From Taibaiella sp. (GTDB taxonomy: Bacteria > Bacteroidota > Bacteroidia > Chitinophagales > Chitinophagaceae), in NCBI GenBank assembly GCA_016786705.1, contig JAEUVV010000009.1, positions 307,644 to 371,643 of the forward strand: a stretch of 64,000 nucleotides of DNA, written 5' to 3'. Each line of letters opens with the position of its first letter. Within the stretch, counting starts at the first letter, position 1. Both the position numbers and the translations under genes were made by a program. This document shows positions 24,919 through 34,367 of the stretch, piece after piece. The notes under the pieces are model-generated. The model searched no databases. It saw only the letters and a list, made by a program, of their open reading frames with translations, and was not told where the DNA came from.

Positions 24919-27366
24919 ATGAATCATCTTGTTAGAAAAACGATCAGCGCCTCATTCGGATGGCTTGCAGGTTTGCTTTTATTCCTGCTGAGCTCCTGTG
25001 GCATCACAAGGCATTTAAAACAAGATGAATATATCCTGCGCAAGAATGTAATTAAGCTTAAGACCAGCCAGACCTACGCGGATAAATCTGCTTTAAAGGA
25101 CGGGCTTAAAAGCGTTATTGAACAGCAAAACAATACCTATCTTTTCGGCGCGCTCCCGGTAAAAGCCTGGGGCTATAATTTAAGCTATAAAGCTTTCGAG
25201 CGGGACTCTACAAGTTTCCAGGTCCGCTCCCGGATCGTGGAAAAACCGGTAGTATTTAAAGCCGGCACCATCCCGGCATCTGTAAAAAAAATGCAAAGCT
25301 TATTAAGTAACCAGGGCTACTTTAATGCAAAGGTGCACACCAGTACAGATACTACAGGAAAAAAGATAAGTGTCATCTATCATGTAGATGCGAAAGATGA
25401 ATTTCTCTTAGATACCGTCCGTTATGATGTGGACAGCTCTGCGCTCCAGGCCATCATGCAACCGATATGGGAAAAGCAATCATTACTTAAAGCATCATTG
25501 CCTTACAGTAATGGTCTCCTGGCAGCAGAAAGAAGCCAGATGGTGCTGCTGGCCAAAGAACAGGGTTTTTTTAAATTCAATACCGATAATATCCAGTTTG
25601 AACTGGACACTGCCGCCCAAAGGGTATTGAGGAGTAAAAAAAGCCTGGTAGAAAACGCCGCCAACGTACTTGCCGGGAAGGTAAAAAACAGGCGACCTAC
25701 GGTATCGGTCAGGGCCATTGTAAAAGAAACCGAAGACTACGACGCCTTTGACCAGTTTGTATTCAGGAACATTTATGTCTACCCGGAGTACACGGATAAT
25801 GAAGCTTTTTACCGCACCTTTAACTATGAAGATACCAGCAAAGGCCTGGTCTACCGCTTTAAAAACAAGCAACCTATCGTCCGGAAAAATGTGGTAAAAA
25901 ATAAAATCTTCCTGAAAAAAGGCGCCTTATACAAACAGTCGGATTACAACAATACATTACTGCAATTGAATGACCTGAGTATCTTCAATTATGGCCGGAT
26001 CTTTATTACAGAAGATACCGGTTTTGATGCCGCGGGCCAGCATTACCTGGATGCCCATATCGTATTGAACCCGGGCAAGACTTATGACTTCAATACCAAT
26101 TTCGAGCTTTCCGGCGGCGACCTGTATCTTGCTGGCAGCGCCTTAAATGCTTCCGTAACCAACAAGAACCTGTTCAAAGGCGCCAATCAATTATCGGTTT
26201 CCGGCACTTACGGATTTGAGCTCAACCAGACCAAGAACCCGGACCTGGGCTATTTCCAGCGGTTCTACCTGATGACGCAAAACTTTGGCTTAAACGCGAA
26301 ACTGATTTTCCCCACCTTCCTGTCCCCGTTTAAGTTCAATGCTAATAAAGTAAGCATCCCTAAAACGGTATTCAGCCTGGGCGGCAACTACCTTGACCGT
26401 TCCAACTACTTCAGGATACGGACCATCAACAGCAGCTTTGGCTATGTATGGAAAAGGAACAACTGGTCGACCTGGCAGTTCAATCCCCTGTTTTTTAACT
26501 CCCTTCGCCTGACTAATGTGTCGGACAGCTTCCGGGTGCGCCTTAACGAGGTACAGGCCATCCGTAATTCTTACCAGGAAAATTTTATCCTGGGGGAAAA
26601 CATAGAATATATTTATAACGATGAAGGAAGGCGCATAGGTCATCATACCTTCCTGAGGCTTGGATTTGAAGAAGCCGGCCTGATACTCAGTGGCGGCGAC
26701 AGGTTGTTGGAAAACGCCAGGGGCAATGGTTTGAGCTTCAATTATGCCAATTATATAAGGCTGGATTTTGATATCCGGCAATACATTACCCGTACCAACC
26801 GTTCCCTGGTATTCCGGATGCATGGTGGCATAGGCGTGCCTTACGGCGAAAGCCGCACCCTACCCTACATCAAACAATATTTTGTGGGCGGCGCTTACAG
26901 CATCAGGGGCTGGGGCCCGCGTTTACTGGGACCGGGTAGCTATTACAACCCCGCGCTGCAAAATTCCAATGACCGTTTATTTATAGACCAGAGCGGTGAC
27001 ATCAAGCTGGAGTGGAACGCGGAATACCGTTTCCGGATGATCCAGCTATTTGCCGGGGCTATAGGCTTGCACGGGGCTTTATTCGCCGATGCCGGCAATA
27101 TCTGGTTAGCCCATAAAGATGAAAACCTGCCCGGGGCGGAATTCGCTTTTAATAAATTATGGCAGGACATCGCGTTGAGCACAGGGGCTGGTTTACGGGC
27201 CGACATTGGCGGTTTCCTGATCCTGAGGGCGGACTGGGCCTTTGCGCTTAAAAAGCCTTATATACCGGAGCATTCCGGCTGGGTAATCCACGAAGTCAAC
27301 TTTGGCTCCAGGAAATGGCGTGCCGAAAATATCAACCTAAATATCGGGATTGGTTTACCTTTCTAA
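24919..27366 (+). CDS. tamL: TamL-type Omp85 outer-membrane assembly lipoprotein
   Basis: An 815-residue Omp85-family protein. It is a lipoprotein (lipobox LSSC, Cys27), which marks the Bacteroidota TamL variant of TamA, followed by the usual opening TRHLKQDEYILRKNVIKLK. Periplasmic POTRA-like domains occupy about 100-430. The C-terminal barrel begins near 450 and carries the Omp85 lid-loop motif (QYFVGGAYSIRGWGPRLLGPGSY) near 655, ending NINLNIGIGLPF. TamL helps insert or assemble outer-membrane components, with TamB as partner; no tamB is seen nearby. Confidence 0.9.
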   Translation: MNHLVRKTISASFGWLAGLLLFLLSSCGITRHLKQDEYILRKNVIKLKTSQTYADKSALKDGLKSVIEQQNNTYLFGALPVKAWGYNLSYKAFERDSTSFQVRSRIVEKPVVFKAGTIPASVKKMQSLLSNQGYFNAKVHTSTDTTGKKISVIYHVDAKDEFLLDTVRYDVDSSALQAIMQPIWEKQSLLKASLPYSNGLLAAERSQMVLLAKEQGFFKFNTDNIQFELDTAAQRVLRSKKSLVENAANVLAGKVKNRRPTVSVRAIVKETEDYDAFDQFVFRNIYVYPEYTDNEAFYRTFNYEDTSKGLVYRFKNKQPIVRKNVVKNKIFLKKGALYKQSDYNNTLLQLNDLSIFNYGRIFITEDTGFDAAGQHYLDAHIVLNPGKTYDFNTNFELSGGDLYLAGSALNASVTNKNLFKGANQLSVSGTYGFELNQTKNPDLGYFQRFYLMTQNFGLNAKLIFPTFLSPFKFNANKVSIPKTVFSLGGNYLDRSNYFRIRTINSSFGYVWKRNNWSTWQFNPLFFNSLRLTNVSDSFRVRLNEVQAIRNSYQENFILGENIEYIYNDEGRRIGHHTFLRLGFEEAGLILSGGDRLLENARGNGLSFNYANYIRLDFDIRQYITRTNRSLVFRMHGGIGVPYGESRTLPYIKQYFVGGAYSIRGWGPRLLGPGSYYNPALQNSNDRLFIDQSGDIKLEWNAEYRFRMIQLFAGAIGLHGALFADAGNIWLAHKDENLPGAEFAFNKLWQDIALSTGAGLRADIGGFLILRADWAFALKKPYIPEHSGWVIHEVNFGSRKWRAENINLNIGIGLPF

Positions 27367-27371
27367 ACAAA

Positions 27372-27413
27372 AACGCTTCCCGGATTATTCGGGAAGCGTT
27401 GATTGCTTTTTTA
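27372..27413. terminator. Intrinsic terminator between convergent tamL and rlmI genes
   Basis: Eleven-base perfect arms (AACGCTTCCCG / CGGGAAGCGTT) around a 7-base loop, followed on the plus strand by TTGATTGCTTTTTT and preceded by AAAACAAA, so it can serve both converging genes. Confidence 0.85.
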
Positions 27414-27429
27414 AAAATAACTTATTGAA

Positions 27430-28614
27430 CTACACCACTCTTACCAGTAATCCTTTCAGGTACTCACCTTCGGGGAAAGAAGCCCTTACCGGGTGATCTT
27501 CCGGCTGGCTGAACTGGCGAATGAATTGTATTTGTTTACCCGCATCAATGGCAGCCCAGGCAATCACCTGTTTAAAGGTTTCGATATCCATAGCACCGGA
27601 ACAGGAAAAGGTAGCCAGTAAACCGCCTTTTTCCAACAGCATCAGGCCGCGTCGATTCAGGTCTTTATAAGCCCTGGAAGCCTTTTCCAGCGCAGATCGT
27701 GAGGGTGCATATTTAGGCGGGTCTAAAACAATGAGGTCAAACTTTTCATTTTGTGCGCCTAATTCGCGCAGGTATTGATTCACGTCCGATTTTACGGGTT
27801 TATAAGCTGCGGCATCGAAGCCGTTTAAAACAACATTTCTTTGCAGGGTTTCTATAGCTAAAGCAGAGCTGTCTACGGCCGTAACGGAAGCAGCGCCATA
27901 TTTTAAAGCATTTAAAGTAAAGCCGCCGGAATAACAAAAACAGTCCAGTACTTTTTTACCTTGTGTATATTGAGCCGTAAGCCAGCGGTTCTCCCGCTGG
28001 TCGCAATAGAAACCGGATTTCTGGCCATCCACTATATTTACCTGGTAATGGATCCCGTTTTCAATAATATCCACGAATTCGGGAGGCATCGCTCCATAAA
28101 CCAGGCCATTCGCATCCGGCAGGCCTTCAAATTCGCGGGAACGCAGGTCGCTGCGCTCATAAACCCCTTCAGGCTGCAGGCACCGGACCATTTCGTCCAC
28201 TATAATATCTTTTACTTTTTCTACTGCCGCAGAGTGCACCTGTATGGAAATAAAACCGGCATATTTGTCCGCGATCAAACCCGGCAGGAAGTCTGCTTCG
28301 GCGAAGATCAGGCGAAGGGTATTATTATTTGCTGTAAGTAAATGCTTCCGGTTTTCTATAGCGGCATGCACTTTACCCCGCCACCATTGCTCATCTATAG
28401 CCGACGCGCCCCCCCACTCCAGCAGGCGCACAGCCACCCGGGATTGCTTATTGTAAACACCGAGTGCCAGCACATCCCCGTCTACATTCAAGACTTCTAC
28501 TAACTCCCCGTTTTCAGGATCACCGGTCTTTGCTTTTATAGCCCCGGAAAATACCCAGGGATGTAATTGTCTTACTGCTTTATCTTTTCCTTTATTCAGG
28601 ATCACTTGCTTCAT
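27430..28614 (-). CDS. rlmI: RlmI-type 23S rRNA (cytosine-C5) methyltransferase
   Basis: A class I SAM-dependent RNA methyltransferase of 394 residues. An N-terminal PUA domain (KQVILNKGKDKAVRQLHPWVFSGAI) precedes the methyltransferase domain with the SAM-binding motif VLDCFCYSGGFTLNALKYGA, the motif DLIVLDPPKYAPS, and the catalytic cysteine in ATFSCSGAM. Members methylate C5 of cytosine 1962 in 23S rRNA. The ATG at 28614 gives the usual MKQVIL opening; an in-frame ATG at 28629 would lie upstream of a possible -7 box (28619-28626) and adds MYICA, so it is not preferred. Confidence 0.88.
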   Translation of the reverse strand: MKQVILNKGKDKAVRQLHPWVFSGAIKAKTGDPENGELVEVLNVDGDVLALGVYNKQSRVAVRLLEWGGASAIDEQWWRGKVHAAIENRKHLLTANNNTLRLIFAEADFLPGLIADKYAGFISIQVHSAAVEKVKDIIVDEMVRCLQPEGVYERSDLRSREFEGLPDANGLVYGAMPPEFVDIIENGIHYQVNIVDGQKSGFYCDQRENRWLTAQYTQGKKVLDCFCYSGGFTLNALKYGAASVTAVDSSALAIETLQRNVVLNGFDAAAYKPVKSDVNQYLRELGAQNEKFDLIVLDPPKYAPSRSALEKASRAYKDLNRRGLMLLEKGGLLATFSCSGAMDIETFKQVIAWAAIDAGKQIQFIRQFSQPEDHPVRASFPEGEYLKGLLVRVV

Positions 28615-28672
28615 AGCGCAAATGTACAAACAATTCTATTTTGTGTTCATAACATCCCATATTGCCCGGACC

Positions 28673-29938
28673 TTAAGCCTCTGCAACCAGGCGTTGCATC
28701 TCTTTACGCACCAGGTTCAAAGCCGTTTTGGCCACCATTTCTTTATTGATCGGCCGGTCATAAGGAAAATTATAAGAAAATGCCTGTACACCTTTTACAG
28801 AAGCAATCCCGAAGTATACAAGGCCTACCGGTTTTTCGGCGGTCGCCCCTGTAGGACCCAGTATCCCGGAAACCGCTACGGCAATATCCGTGCCCATCCG
28901 GTCTCTCACACTAAGCGCCATTTCCAGCACGGTAGCCTCACTCACCGCACCTACCGTGTTCAGTATTTCATAGCTTACATTTAATTCAGTCTGCTTGATC
29001 CTGTTATGATAAGCGATTATACTGCCGATATATACCGCACTGGCGCCTGCAACATCGGTAAGTTTACTGCTGATCAGCCCGCCGGTACAGCTTTCCGCCG
29101 TGCTTAAGGTCAGGCGATGTTCTTTTAGTTGTTTGATCAGTGCTTCTTCCAGGTTCAGGTCTTCATCAGCCACTACATAATCTTCCAGGCGGCTACGGAT
29201 AAGGCCGATATAGGTATCCATTTCACGATTCAGTACGGCATAATCCGTTCCGCTACCTGAAAGTCTTAATTTAAGCTCCCCGTAATTAGGCAGGTAAGAC
29301 AAATGAATATGTTCCGGTAAAGCGTTTTCAATGTCTGCTATATCCTGGGCAACAAAACTCTCGCCTCTTCCAAACAATAGTAAATATTTGTAAACGATAT
29401 GTTGATCCCTGATCGTATTGGCTTTTATTCTTGGTAACAGTTCCTCTTCAAGAATTACCTGCATTTCTTTAGGAACGCCCGGCAGGGAAACCACCCAGGT
29501 ATCCGGCCGTTCAAAAAGCATACCCGGGGCAGTACCCATTCTATTGAATAAGACTGTAGAATTATCGGGCACGTCGGCCTGCATATCATTTACCGCTAAC
29601 ATAGGCCTGTTGCGTTTTTCAAAGAAACGTACCACATGTTCATGCACGGTTTGATTGCGGATCAAGGTGCCACCAAAATAATCGTTCAGGGTCAGTTTCG
29701 TAATATCATCCTTTGTAGGCCCCAGGCCACCGGTACAGATGATCAGGTCGGCCTGCGGCATAGAAAGGTCCAGGGCGCTCTTTATCGCCTCTTTGGTATC
29801 GCTGATCGTTAGTTTTAAAGCAATGTGAATGCCTAAACGATTCAGTTGTTGCGCAATCCAGGCGCTGTTTGTGTCTATGGTCTGACCTATAAGCAGTTCA
29901 TCCCCTATACTGATTAAAATTGCAGTTCTTATCTCCAT
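28673..29938 (-). CDS. cinA: CinA family competence/damage protein, nicotinamide-nucleotide amidohydrolase
   Basis: A 421-residue two-domain protein. The N-terminal MoaB/COG1058 domain (about 1-170: ILISIGDELLIGQTIDTNSAW, CTGGLGPTKDDITK) resembles molybdopterin-binding proteins and has ADP-ribose pyrophosphatase activity in some members. The C-terminal PncC domain (about 255-421: TLSTAESCTGGLISSKLTD, GPTGATAEKPVGLVYFG) deamidates NMN to nicotinic acid mononucleotide in NAD recycling. The start at 29938 (MEIRTAILISIGDE) is chosen because it gives the usual CinA N-terminus and lies just behind a -7 box; the upstream ATG at 29974 would overlap that box. Confidence 0.93.
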   Translation of the reverse strand: MEIRTAILISIGDELLIGQTIDTNSAWIAQQLNRLGIHIALKLTISDTKEAIKSALDLSMPQADLIICTGGLGPTKDDITKLTLNDYFGGTLIRNQTVHEHVVRFFEKRNRPMLAVNDMQADVPDNSTVLFNRMGTAPGMLFERPDTWVVSLPGVPKEMQVILEEELLPRIKANTIRDQHIVYKYLLLFGRGESFVAQDIADIENALPEHIHLSYLPNYGELKLRLSGSGTDYAVLNREMDTYIGLIRSRLEDYVVADEDLNLEEALIKQLKEHRLTLSTAESCTGGLISSKLTDVAGASAVYIGSIIAYHNRIKQTELNVSYEILNTVGAVSEATVLEMALSVRDRMGTDIAVAVSGILGPTGATAEKPVGLVYFGIASVKGVQAFSYNFPYDRPINKEMVAKTALNLVRKEMQRLVAEA

Positions 29939-29952
29939 ACTTTTAAAAGAAA

Positions 29953-29960
29953 CAAATTTA
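29953..29960 (-). promoter_or_regulatory. Candidate -7 box for cinA
   Basis: Minus strand TAAATTTG, matching TAnnTTTG, 15 bases ahead of the preferred cinA ATG. It supports the shorter start. No -33 TTG recognised. Confidence 0.4.
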
Positions 29961-30032
29961 GCTAATACCTGCATTCTTTAGGTATTTATTCCTTGCGGAA
30001 TAGGGTAAAATTTAACCTTTACCTTAATCTAC

Positions 30033-30067
30033 AAAAAAATGACTGCAATAAGATATTGCAGCCATTT
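30033..30067 (-). terminator. Intrinsic terminator of the collagen-like gene
   Basis: Arms AAATGRCTGCAATA and its complement (one A/G-C variation) around an AGA loop, followed on the minus strand by a run of seven T. It lies 36 bases beyond the stop codon at 30104. Confidence 0.8.
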
Positions 30068-30103
30068 CTGTGCCGGGTTTCGTTATAGTTGTTATGAAGA
30101 AAA

Positions 30104-31243
30104 TTATTTTAAGGTAGCGCCGGCTGCCTCTTTCGCAGTTTGTGTGGCCTTTTTACCTGTATCTGGTACGTTTTCAGCTGCAGCCATCTTGCGGCCCTCC
30201 TGCATGGTTTTAGGACGTGTGGCATAATCTATGCTTTTAGACTCAGGTTGCCCCCACTCAGCAGCATGTAAATATTTACCTTTAAATTCAGGCTCTTTCT
30301 CTACCTCTGCTACTACCCTGTGTGCCTGGGCGTATTTATCGTCGCGTATACCGGTCACCTGCCAGCTTACTTCCACATTGGGCTGGCTGGTCTGTATCCT
30401 GAATTTATTGCCGTTTACTTTTTCCAGGACAATAGCCTGGGCAAAAGTGCCGATTACAGTAAGCTGGTAGCGGAAATCTTTGTTTAAAGATTCAAAATAA
30501 CCAGGTAAAGTTACTGTTGCGTAGCCACCCGCGTCTGTTGTGATGTTGCCATTGTATACATTCATCATATCCGGGCTTTCAACGAAGCTGTGGTATAAAT
30601 ATTTATTCTCGGGGTCCTGCGGGTGATCGATCTTAAAGGTACCGCTTCCCTTAGCGATACTTCCCGTAACCTGAACGTTGCCACTGAAATAACCGGCATA
30701 GTTAGTAGTAGCCCCGGAAGCGAAACCATAAATACCATATCTTACATTCGGTACGGTAGCTCCCCCTACCGTCTGGGCATTTCCATAAATTCCGTAAGTA
30801 TTACCAATACCTGTGGTCGCGGCGAAAGAGGCATTTTTATTATAACCTACCACACCGATACCACCGACTGAAGCGCCCATTACACCGGCAGTATTAGCGG
30901 AGCCATACATACCCAGGTCCTGGTTACCCACGCCAAAAATTGTATTGGCATCCTGGTTATTCACTCCGTTATAACCGGTACCTTGCACTCCTACACCATA
31001 GTTGCTGCCATTATAACTGCCTGAAATGCCGCCTTTAACACAACCCTGGGTAGTGTACGAGTAACCCGATATAGCAGGAAACGTATCAATTGCAGGAACG
31101 GGTGTTGCAGGTTGCATTACCACAAGACGGCCCGTAGGCGTACTGGTACCGAAACCGGAAGAACCTGTAGAGACTATGATACCGCGCCCTGTAGTTCCAC
31201 CGTCGAAGAAGCCCCAACACCGGCGCCGGTAGCAACTCCCCAT
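30104..31243 (-). CDS. C-terminal part of frameshifted collagen-like surface protein
   Basis: This frame continues the protein encoded at 31174-32127. Its own ATG start gives a nonsense lead (MGSCYRRRCWGFF) that merely overlaps the upstream frame. From about 31205 downward the sequence is natural: a long run of VYG/IYG-type repeats (GVGNQDLGMYGSANTAGV, GNTYGIYGNAQTVGG), then a compact domain beginning GSGTFKIDHPQDPENKYLYHSF, which resembles the conserved C-terminal domain of many Bacteroidota collagen-like or tail-fibre-like proteins, and an Ala/Lys-rich end. Restoring one base at the TTCTTCGAC site joins the halves into about 674 residues. Confidence 0.7.
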   Translation of the reverse strand: MGSCYRRRCWGFFDGGTTGRGIIVSTGSSGFGTSTPTGRLVVMQPATPVPAIDTFPAISGYSYTTQGCVKGGISGSYNGSNYGVGVQGTGYNGVNNQDANTIFGVGNQDLGMYGSANTAGVMGASVGGIGVVGYNKNASFAATTGIGNTYGIYGNAQTVGGATVPNVRYGIYGFASGATTNYAGYFSGNVQVTGSIAKGSGTFKIDHPQDPENKYLYHSFVESPDMMNVYNGNITTDAGGYATVTLPGYFESLNKDFRYQLTVIGTFAQAIVLEKVNGNKFRIQTSQPNVEVSWQVTGIRDDKYAQAHRVVAEVEKEPEFKGKYLHAAEWGQPESKSIDYATRPKTMQEGRKMAAAENVPDTGKKATQTAKEAAGATLK

Positions 31244-32127
31244 ATACCGTTACCGGTGCCGGTAGCTACGCCCACCGTTCCGCCTAAAGTTCCGGTAGAC
31301 AAGCCATATACCCCGTTTTGCGAGCCACTCACGCCAATCACACCGATACCGGTAGTAGATTCACCGTAGATCGAGCCGGCCGTAGCGATAGAAGTGGCCG
31401 GTGTACCCACGAGGGTACCTCTTATTGTATTACCAATAGCTCCGGCACTCACCTGGAATTTAATATTTGGGGATAAAGTACCGGTATTTACACCTACAGA
31501 AGTGCCATCATCACTTAACTGTGAGTTCACACCGGTTGTCGCGGTACCAAATTTCACCAATGTGTTTGCTGTACCATTAATGTTGGCTGAACCGGCAGGA
31601 CCTTGCGGGCCTGCGGCACCAGTAGCACCCGTGGCGCCCCCGGGACCTTGAGGACCCGCTGGGCCAGCAGGCCCTTGTGCCCCTGCAGGACCCTGAGGCC
31701 CGGCAGGACCGGTGGCCCCTGCCGGGCCAGGCGTGCCGTTAAGGGCATACATAGCATAGGGAACACTCATCAGTTTATTAGTACCGAGATCGGTATAGCT
31801 GCTGCCACCGGCAGGATCCATTTCTACTTTTATGTACCGGTCGGCCGCACCCCAGTTTATGGTAGCGAAATCGCCGCTGACCGGTGTACCTGCACCAATG
31901 CCGAGATTATATAAACCATAAGCATTCGTGGTCACGGCATGGGTTTCCTTATAGAGCTCAGGACCTGCGGCAGAGCCATCCAGTATGGTAATACGTATTC
32001 CCAGCGATTGGGTATTTAAAGGAGCGCCGCTAGCATTCCTGGCCACGCCCTGGTAATTAAAAGACTGGGCATGAGCCGTGGCGCCCAGTATTAAAAAAGA
32101 GGCTAGTGTTAATAAAACTTTTTTCAT
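31174..32127 (-). CDS. N-terminal part of frameshifted collagen-like surface protein
   Basis: This frame holds a good start: a signal peptide (cleavage at AHAQ), the SFNYQGVARNASGAPL domain common in Bacteroidota surface proteins (about 22-130, ending SVPYAMYAL), a collagen-like Gly-X-Y tract of about 50 residues (GPAGATGPAGPQGPAGAQ..), and a repeat region with GVYGLSTGT-type units. The natural sequence stops making sense after GAGVGAS (about 31205), where the other frame takes over; the 10 residues after that are out of frame. Either a real single-base loss, a sequencing error, or recoding. It follows a T9SS cargo gene by 15 bases. Confidence 0.75.
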   Translation of the reverse strand: MKKVLLTLASFLILGATAHAQSFNYQGVARNASGAPLNTQSLGIRITILDGSAAGPELYKETHAVTTNAYGLYNLGIGAGTPVSGDFATINWGAADRYIKVEMDPAGGSSYTDLGTNKLMSVPYAMYALNGTPGPAGATGPAGPQGPAGAQGPAGPAGPQGPGGATGATGAAGPQGPAGSANINGTANTLVKFGTATTGVNSQLSDDGTSVGVNTGTLSPNIKFQVSAGAIGNTIRGTLVGTPATSIATAGSIYGESTTGIGVIGVSGSQNGVYGLSTGTLGGTVGVATGTGNGIWGVATGAGVGASSTVELQGAVS

Positions 32128-32142
32128 CTTTATACAGTTTAA

Positions 32143-32658
32143 TTAGTTGATTTTTTGAATTTTAAAGGTGTTCCTGGAAGTCGATCCGGTGGTCCCGGCA
32201 ACAATATCCAGTAAATAATTGCCTGCTGCATAAGTGCCCAGGTCTATACCCTGGACTTCGGTGCCGGATTTCAGCACCAGCGTTTTGCGGAAGAAACTCC
32301 TTCCTGAAATATCGTACACCAGTAAGGTCAGGCTTGTATTCGGTTTTAAATTGGGTTGAATAAATACAATATTCTTCGTGGGATTAGGATAGACCTTCAA
32401 CTGGTCTGCAGATAGTTCGGGATGCCTGATATCGGTCGGGTTAAGTATCGGTTGTAAAAGCCCCTGGGTAACTACGAGGTTGGCCGTAGCCACCGTGTTG
32501 ACAAGAACCATTTCTCCTACTGACCATTCAAAAGTATTTCCGCCAAGCTGGGCAGATCCGCCCGTTGCGTTTACCGTAGCAGCCTGCTGCACCTGGGCCT
32601 GGCAAAAATGTATGGTCGCGCCAAAGAGGAACAAAAAAAGGGATAGAAACTTCGTCAT
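32143..32658 (-). CDS. Small T9SS type A cargo protein
   Basis: A secreted protein of 171 residues when started at ATG 32658 (MTKFLSLFLFLFGATIHFCQAQ signal peptide). The longer frame to 32787 would add 43 residues that include another hydrophobic stretch and run upstream of the -7 box, so it is rejected. Mature part: a short domain with GGNTFEWSVGEMVLVNTV, then a T9SS type A sorting domain (LKVYPNPTKNIVFIQPN, VYDISGRSFFRKT, GNYLLDIV..). The product should reach the cell surface through the type IX system. It heads a unit with the collagen-like gene. Confidence 0.8.
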   Translation of the reverse strand: MTKFLSLFLFLFGATIHFCQAQVQQAATVNATGGSAQLGGNTFEWSVGEMVLVNTVATANLVVTQGLLQPILNPTDIRHPELSADQLKVYPNPTKNIVFIQPNLKPNTSLTLLVYDISGRSFFRKTLVLKSGTEVQGIDLGTYAAGNYLLDIVAGTTGSTSRNTFKIQKIN

Positions 32659-32691
32659 AACCAAAGATTTAAACATTAAAACAATGTAGCA

Positions 32692-32699
32692 CAAAGGTA
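32692..32699 (-). promoter_or_regulatory. Candidate -7 box for the T9SS cargo/collagen-like unit
   Basis: Minus strand TACCTTTG, a TAnnTTTG match 34 bases ahead of the ATG at 32658. The nearest TTG lies about 25 bases further up, slightly too far, so only the -7 element is claimed. It supports the shorter start. Confidence 0.45.
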
Positions 32700-32837
32700 T
32701 TCCAGGTAATATTGCGATTTTGTACAATAATTTCATTTTTTTGGGTGGATAAGACCCGTTATTCTCATTAAAATGATGTAATTTCAATATGTAATTACCA
32801 CTCCTACATCGTTTTTTTTGGGTAGATAAGCAATATC

Positions 32838-34367
32838 ATGACTTCAAATAATATCTGGCAATTGATCCAAAGCATGAGCCCCCAGGAAAAGAGGTTCTTC
32901 AGGCGCGACTATGCCCTATATGATAAGGAGAAGGAGCTACCTTTATACCTGGCCCTGTTTGACAGTATCAATAAACAGGAGGCATATGATGAAGCCGAGC
33001 TGCTCCGGCAGCTGAAGCCGCGGCTGAAAGCAGACAATATCTCTTACACGAAGAACTATTTATATGAACAGCTCTGCCAGGCCCTCCTGCGGCAGAACCA
33101 GTCACAGGAGCAGGATGCGGAGATCTTCGGGCAGCTTCAGCTGATCCGCGTATTCAGGAAGAAAGGGCTTTACAAACAGGCTTTAAAAATCTGGCAAAAA
33201 GCGATTGTACAGGCACGGGCGCTGGAACTCTTCGGGCTTATTTTCCAGCTAAAAGAAGAGTACAGGAAACTGCAATTGTACCATAACCCCAAGATCAAAA
33301 ACCCCGAGCTGCAAAACGAATACAATAATAATATCCTATACAGTTCAGAATTCACCCACCTCATCAAACTCCAGGAACTGCACTTCAGCGCGCTGATCAT
33401 CCGGCGCAAAGCGCATTTCAACCTGTGCCGGGAGGATAAAGAAAAAGTTCACGCTATCCTGCAAGAACCCATTATGCAGGAGGAGCCCAGAACCAATTCA
33501 TTTCTCATCAGGCATTATTACCGGATGACCAAAGCTACCCTGCTGTATGTACTGAACGATAGCAGCGCTTATGCCTTTGCCTACCAGAATGTAAGCGCCT
33601 GGCAGGCCAATGTGCAACATGTGTCTTATGACCAGGATAACTATATCGAAGTACTGTATATTTTTTACTATAGTGCGGTACTGGCAAAAGACACGAGCCG
33701 TATCGAGGAAGTGATGAACCACCCTGTGAACCAGAAAGTAAATACGGAGTCTAATTATGCTTACGTAGAAACGATTAAGTACCTGGCATTAAACAGGCTG
33801 TATAACCGCAGCGGGAATTATGAAAAGGTAAGCCAGGTATTAGCTTATATCAAAACACGGTTGCCGCATTGGAGCCGGCATATCAATGCAGAGCTGGCAA
33901 GAACCCTGTACCTGTCGGTAGGTGTAGCGAATTTTGCGCTGGACCAGTTCGAAGATGCTTTTTATTACATCAAGCAAAGCATCTTGCTGTTTAATGATAA
34001 AACCAGGGAGGAGCAATATAGTTTCGCCTATCTTTTCCTGCTACTCGTTTGCTATGAGAAAGGAGAACCTTATCTTTTCGAGGTGCAGTATAAAAGTTCC
34101 TATTCCTATTTTTACCGGAACAAAATGCCGCTGCCTTTTGAAAAAAGTACCATCCAGGCTGTAGCCAAGGCATTCCATTGCAAACGCCAGAAAGATAAAA
34201 AGGTCATTTTACAGGCATTACTCGACACGCTGCAGGCATCGCAAAACGACCCGGTGCAGCAGCAGGTATTTAACTTCTTTAATGTACCCCGCTGGCTGGA
34301 GAGCAAAACAAAAGATATCCCTTACAAAGACCTGGTATACCTGCAGGTGAATGCCGAAAATGTTTAA
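32838..34367 (+). CDS. Large helical-repeat protein, Bacteroidota-type, unknown function
   Basis: A 509-residue cytoplasmic protein without signal peptide or membrane segments. It is almost wholly helical, with TPR-like spacing of Leu, Ala, Tyr and aromatic residues across its length (YKQALKIWQKAIVQARALELFG, FEDAFYYIKQSILLF). The N-terminus (IWQLIQSMSPQEKRFFRRDY) resembles a group of Bacteroidota proteins with no assigned role. It is divergent from the T9SS cargo gene, and its stop codon overlaps that of the convergent DUF1684 lipoprotein gene by bases 34364-34367. A scaffold role is only a guess. Confidence 0.8.
   Translation: MTSNNIWQLIQSMSPQEKRFFRRDYALYDKEKELPLYLALFDSINKQEAYDEAELLRQLKPRLKADNISYTKNYLYEQLCQALLRQNQSQEQDAEIFGQLQLIRVFRKKGLYKQALKIWQKAIVQARALELFGLIFQLKEEYRKLQLYHNPKIKNPELQNEYNNNILYSSEFTHLIKLQELHFSALIIRRKAHFNLCREDKEKVHAILQEPIMQEEPRTNSFLIRHYYRMTKATLLYVLNDSSAYAFAYQNVSAWQANVQHVSYDQDNYIEVLYIFYYSAVLAKDTSRIEEVMNHPVNQKVNTESNYAYVETIKYLALNRLYNRSGNYEKVSQVLAYIKTRLPHWSRHINAELARTLYLSVGVANFALDQFEDAFYYIKQSILLFNDKTREEQYSFAYLFLLLVCYEKGEPYLFEVQYKSSYSYFYRNKMPLPFEKSTIQAVAKAFHCKRQKDKKVILQALLDTLQASQNDPVQQQVFNFFNVPRWLESKTKDIPYKDLVYLQVNAENV

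Noticed and set aside
31174..31243. Independent gene starting MGSCYRRRCW
   Set aside because: The first residues are only the out-of-frame reading of the upstream protein; the natural sequence starts at the frameshift junction.
31590..31735. Short repeats suggesting a CRISPR-like or tandem array
   Set aside because: These are GCC/CCT-rich codons of the collagen Gly-X-Y tract; spacing is 9 bases and there are no unique spacers.
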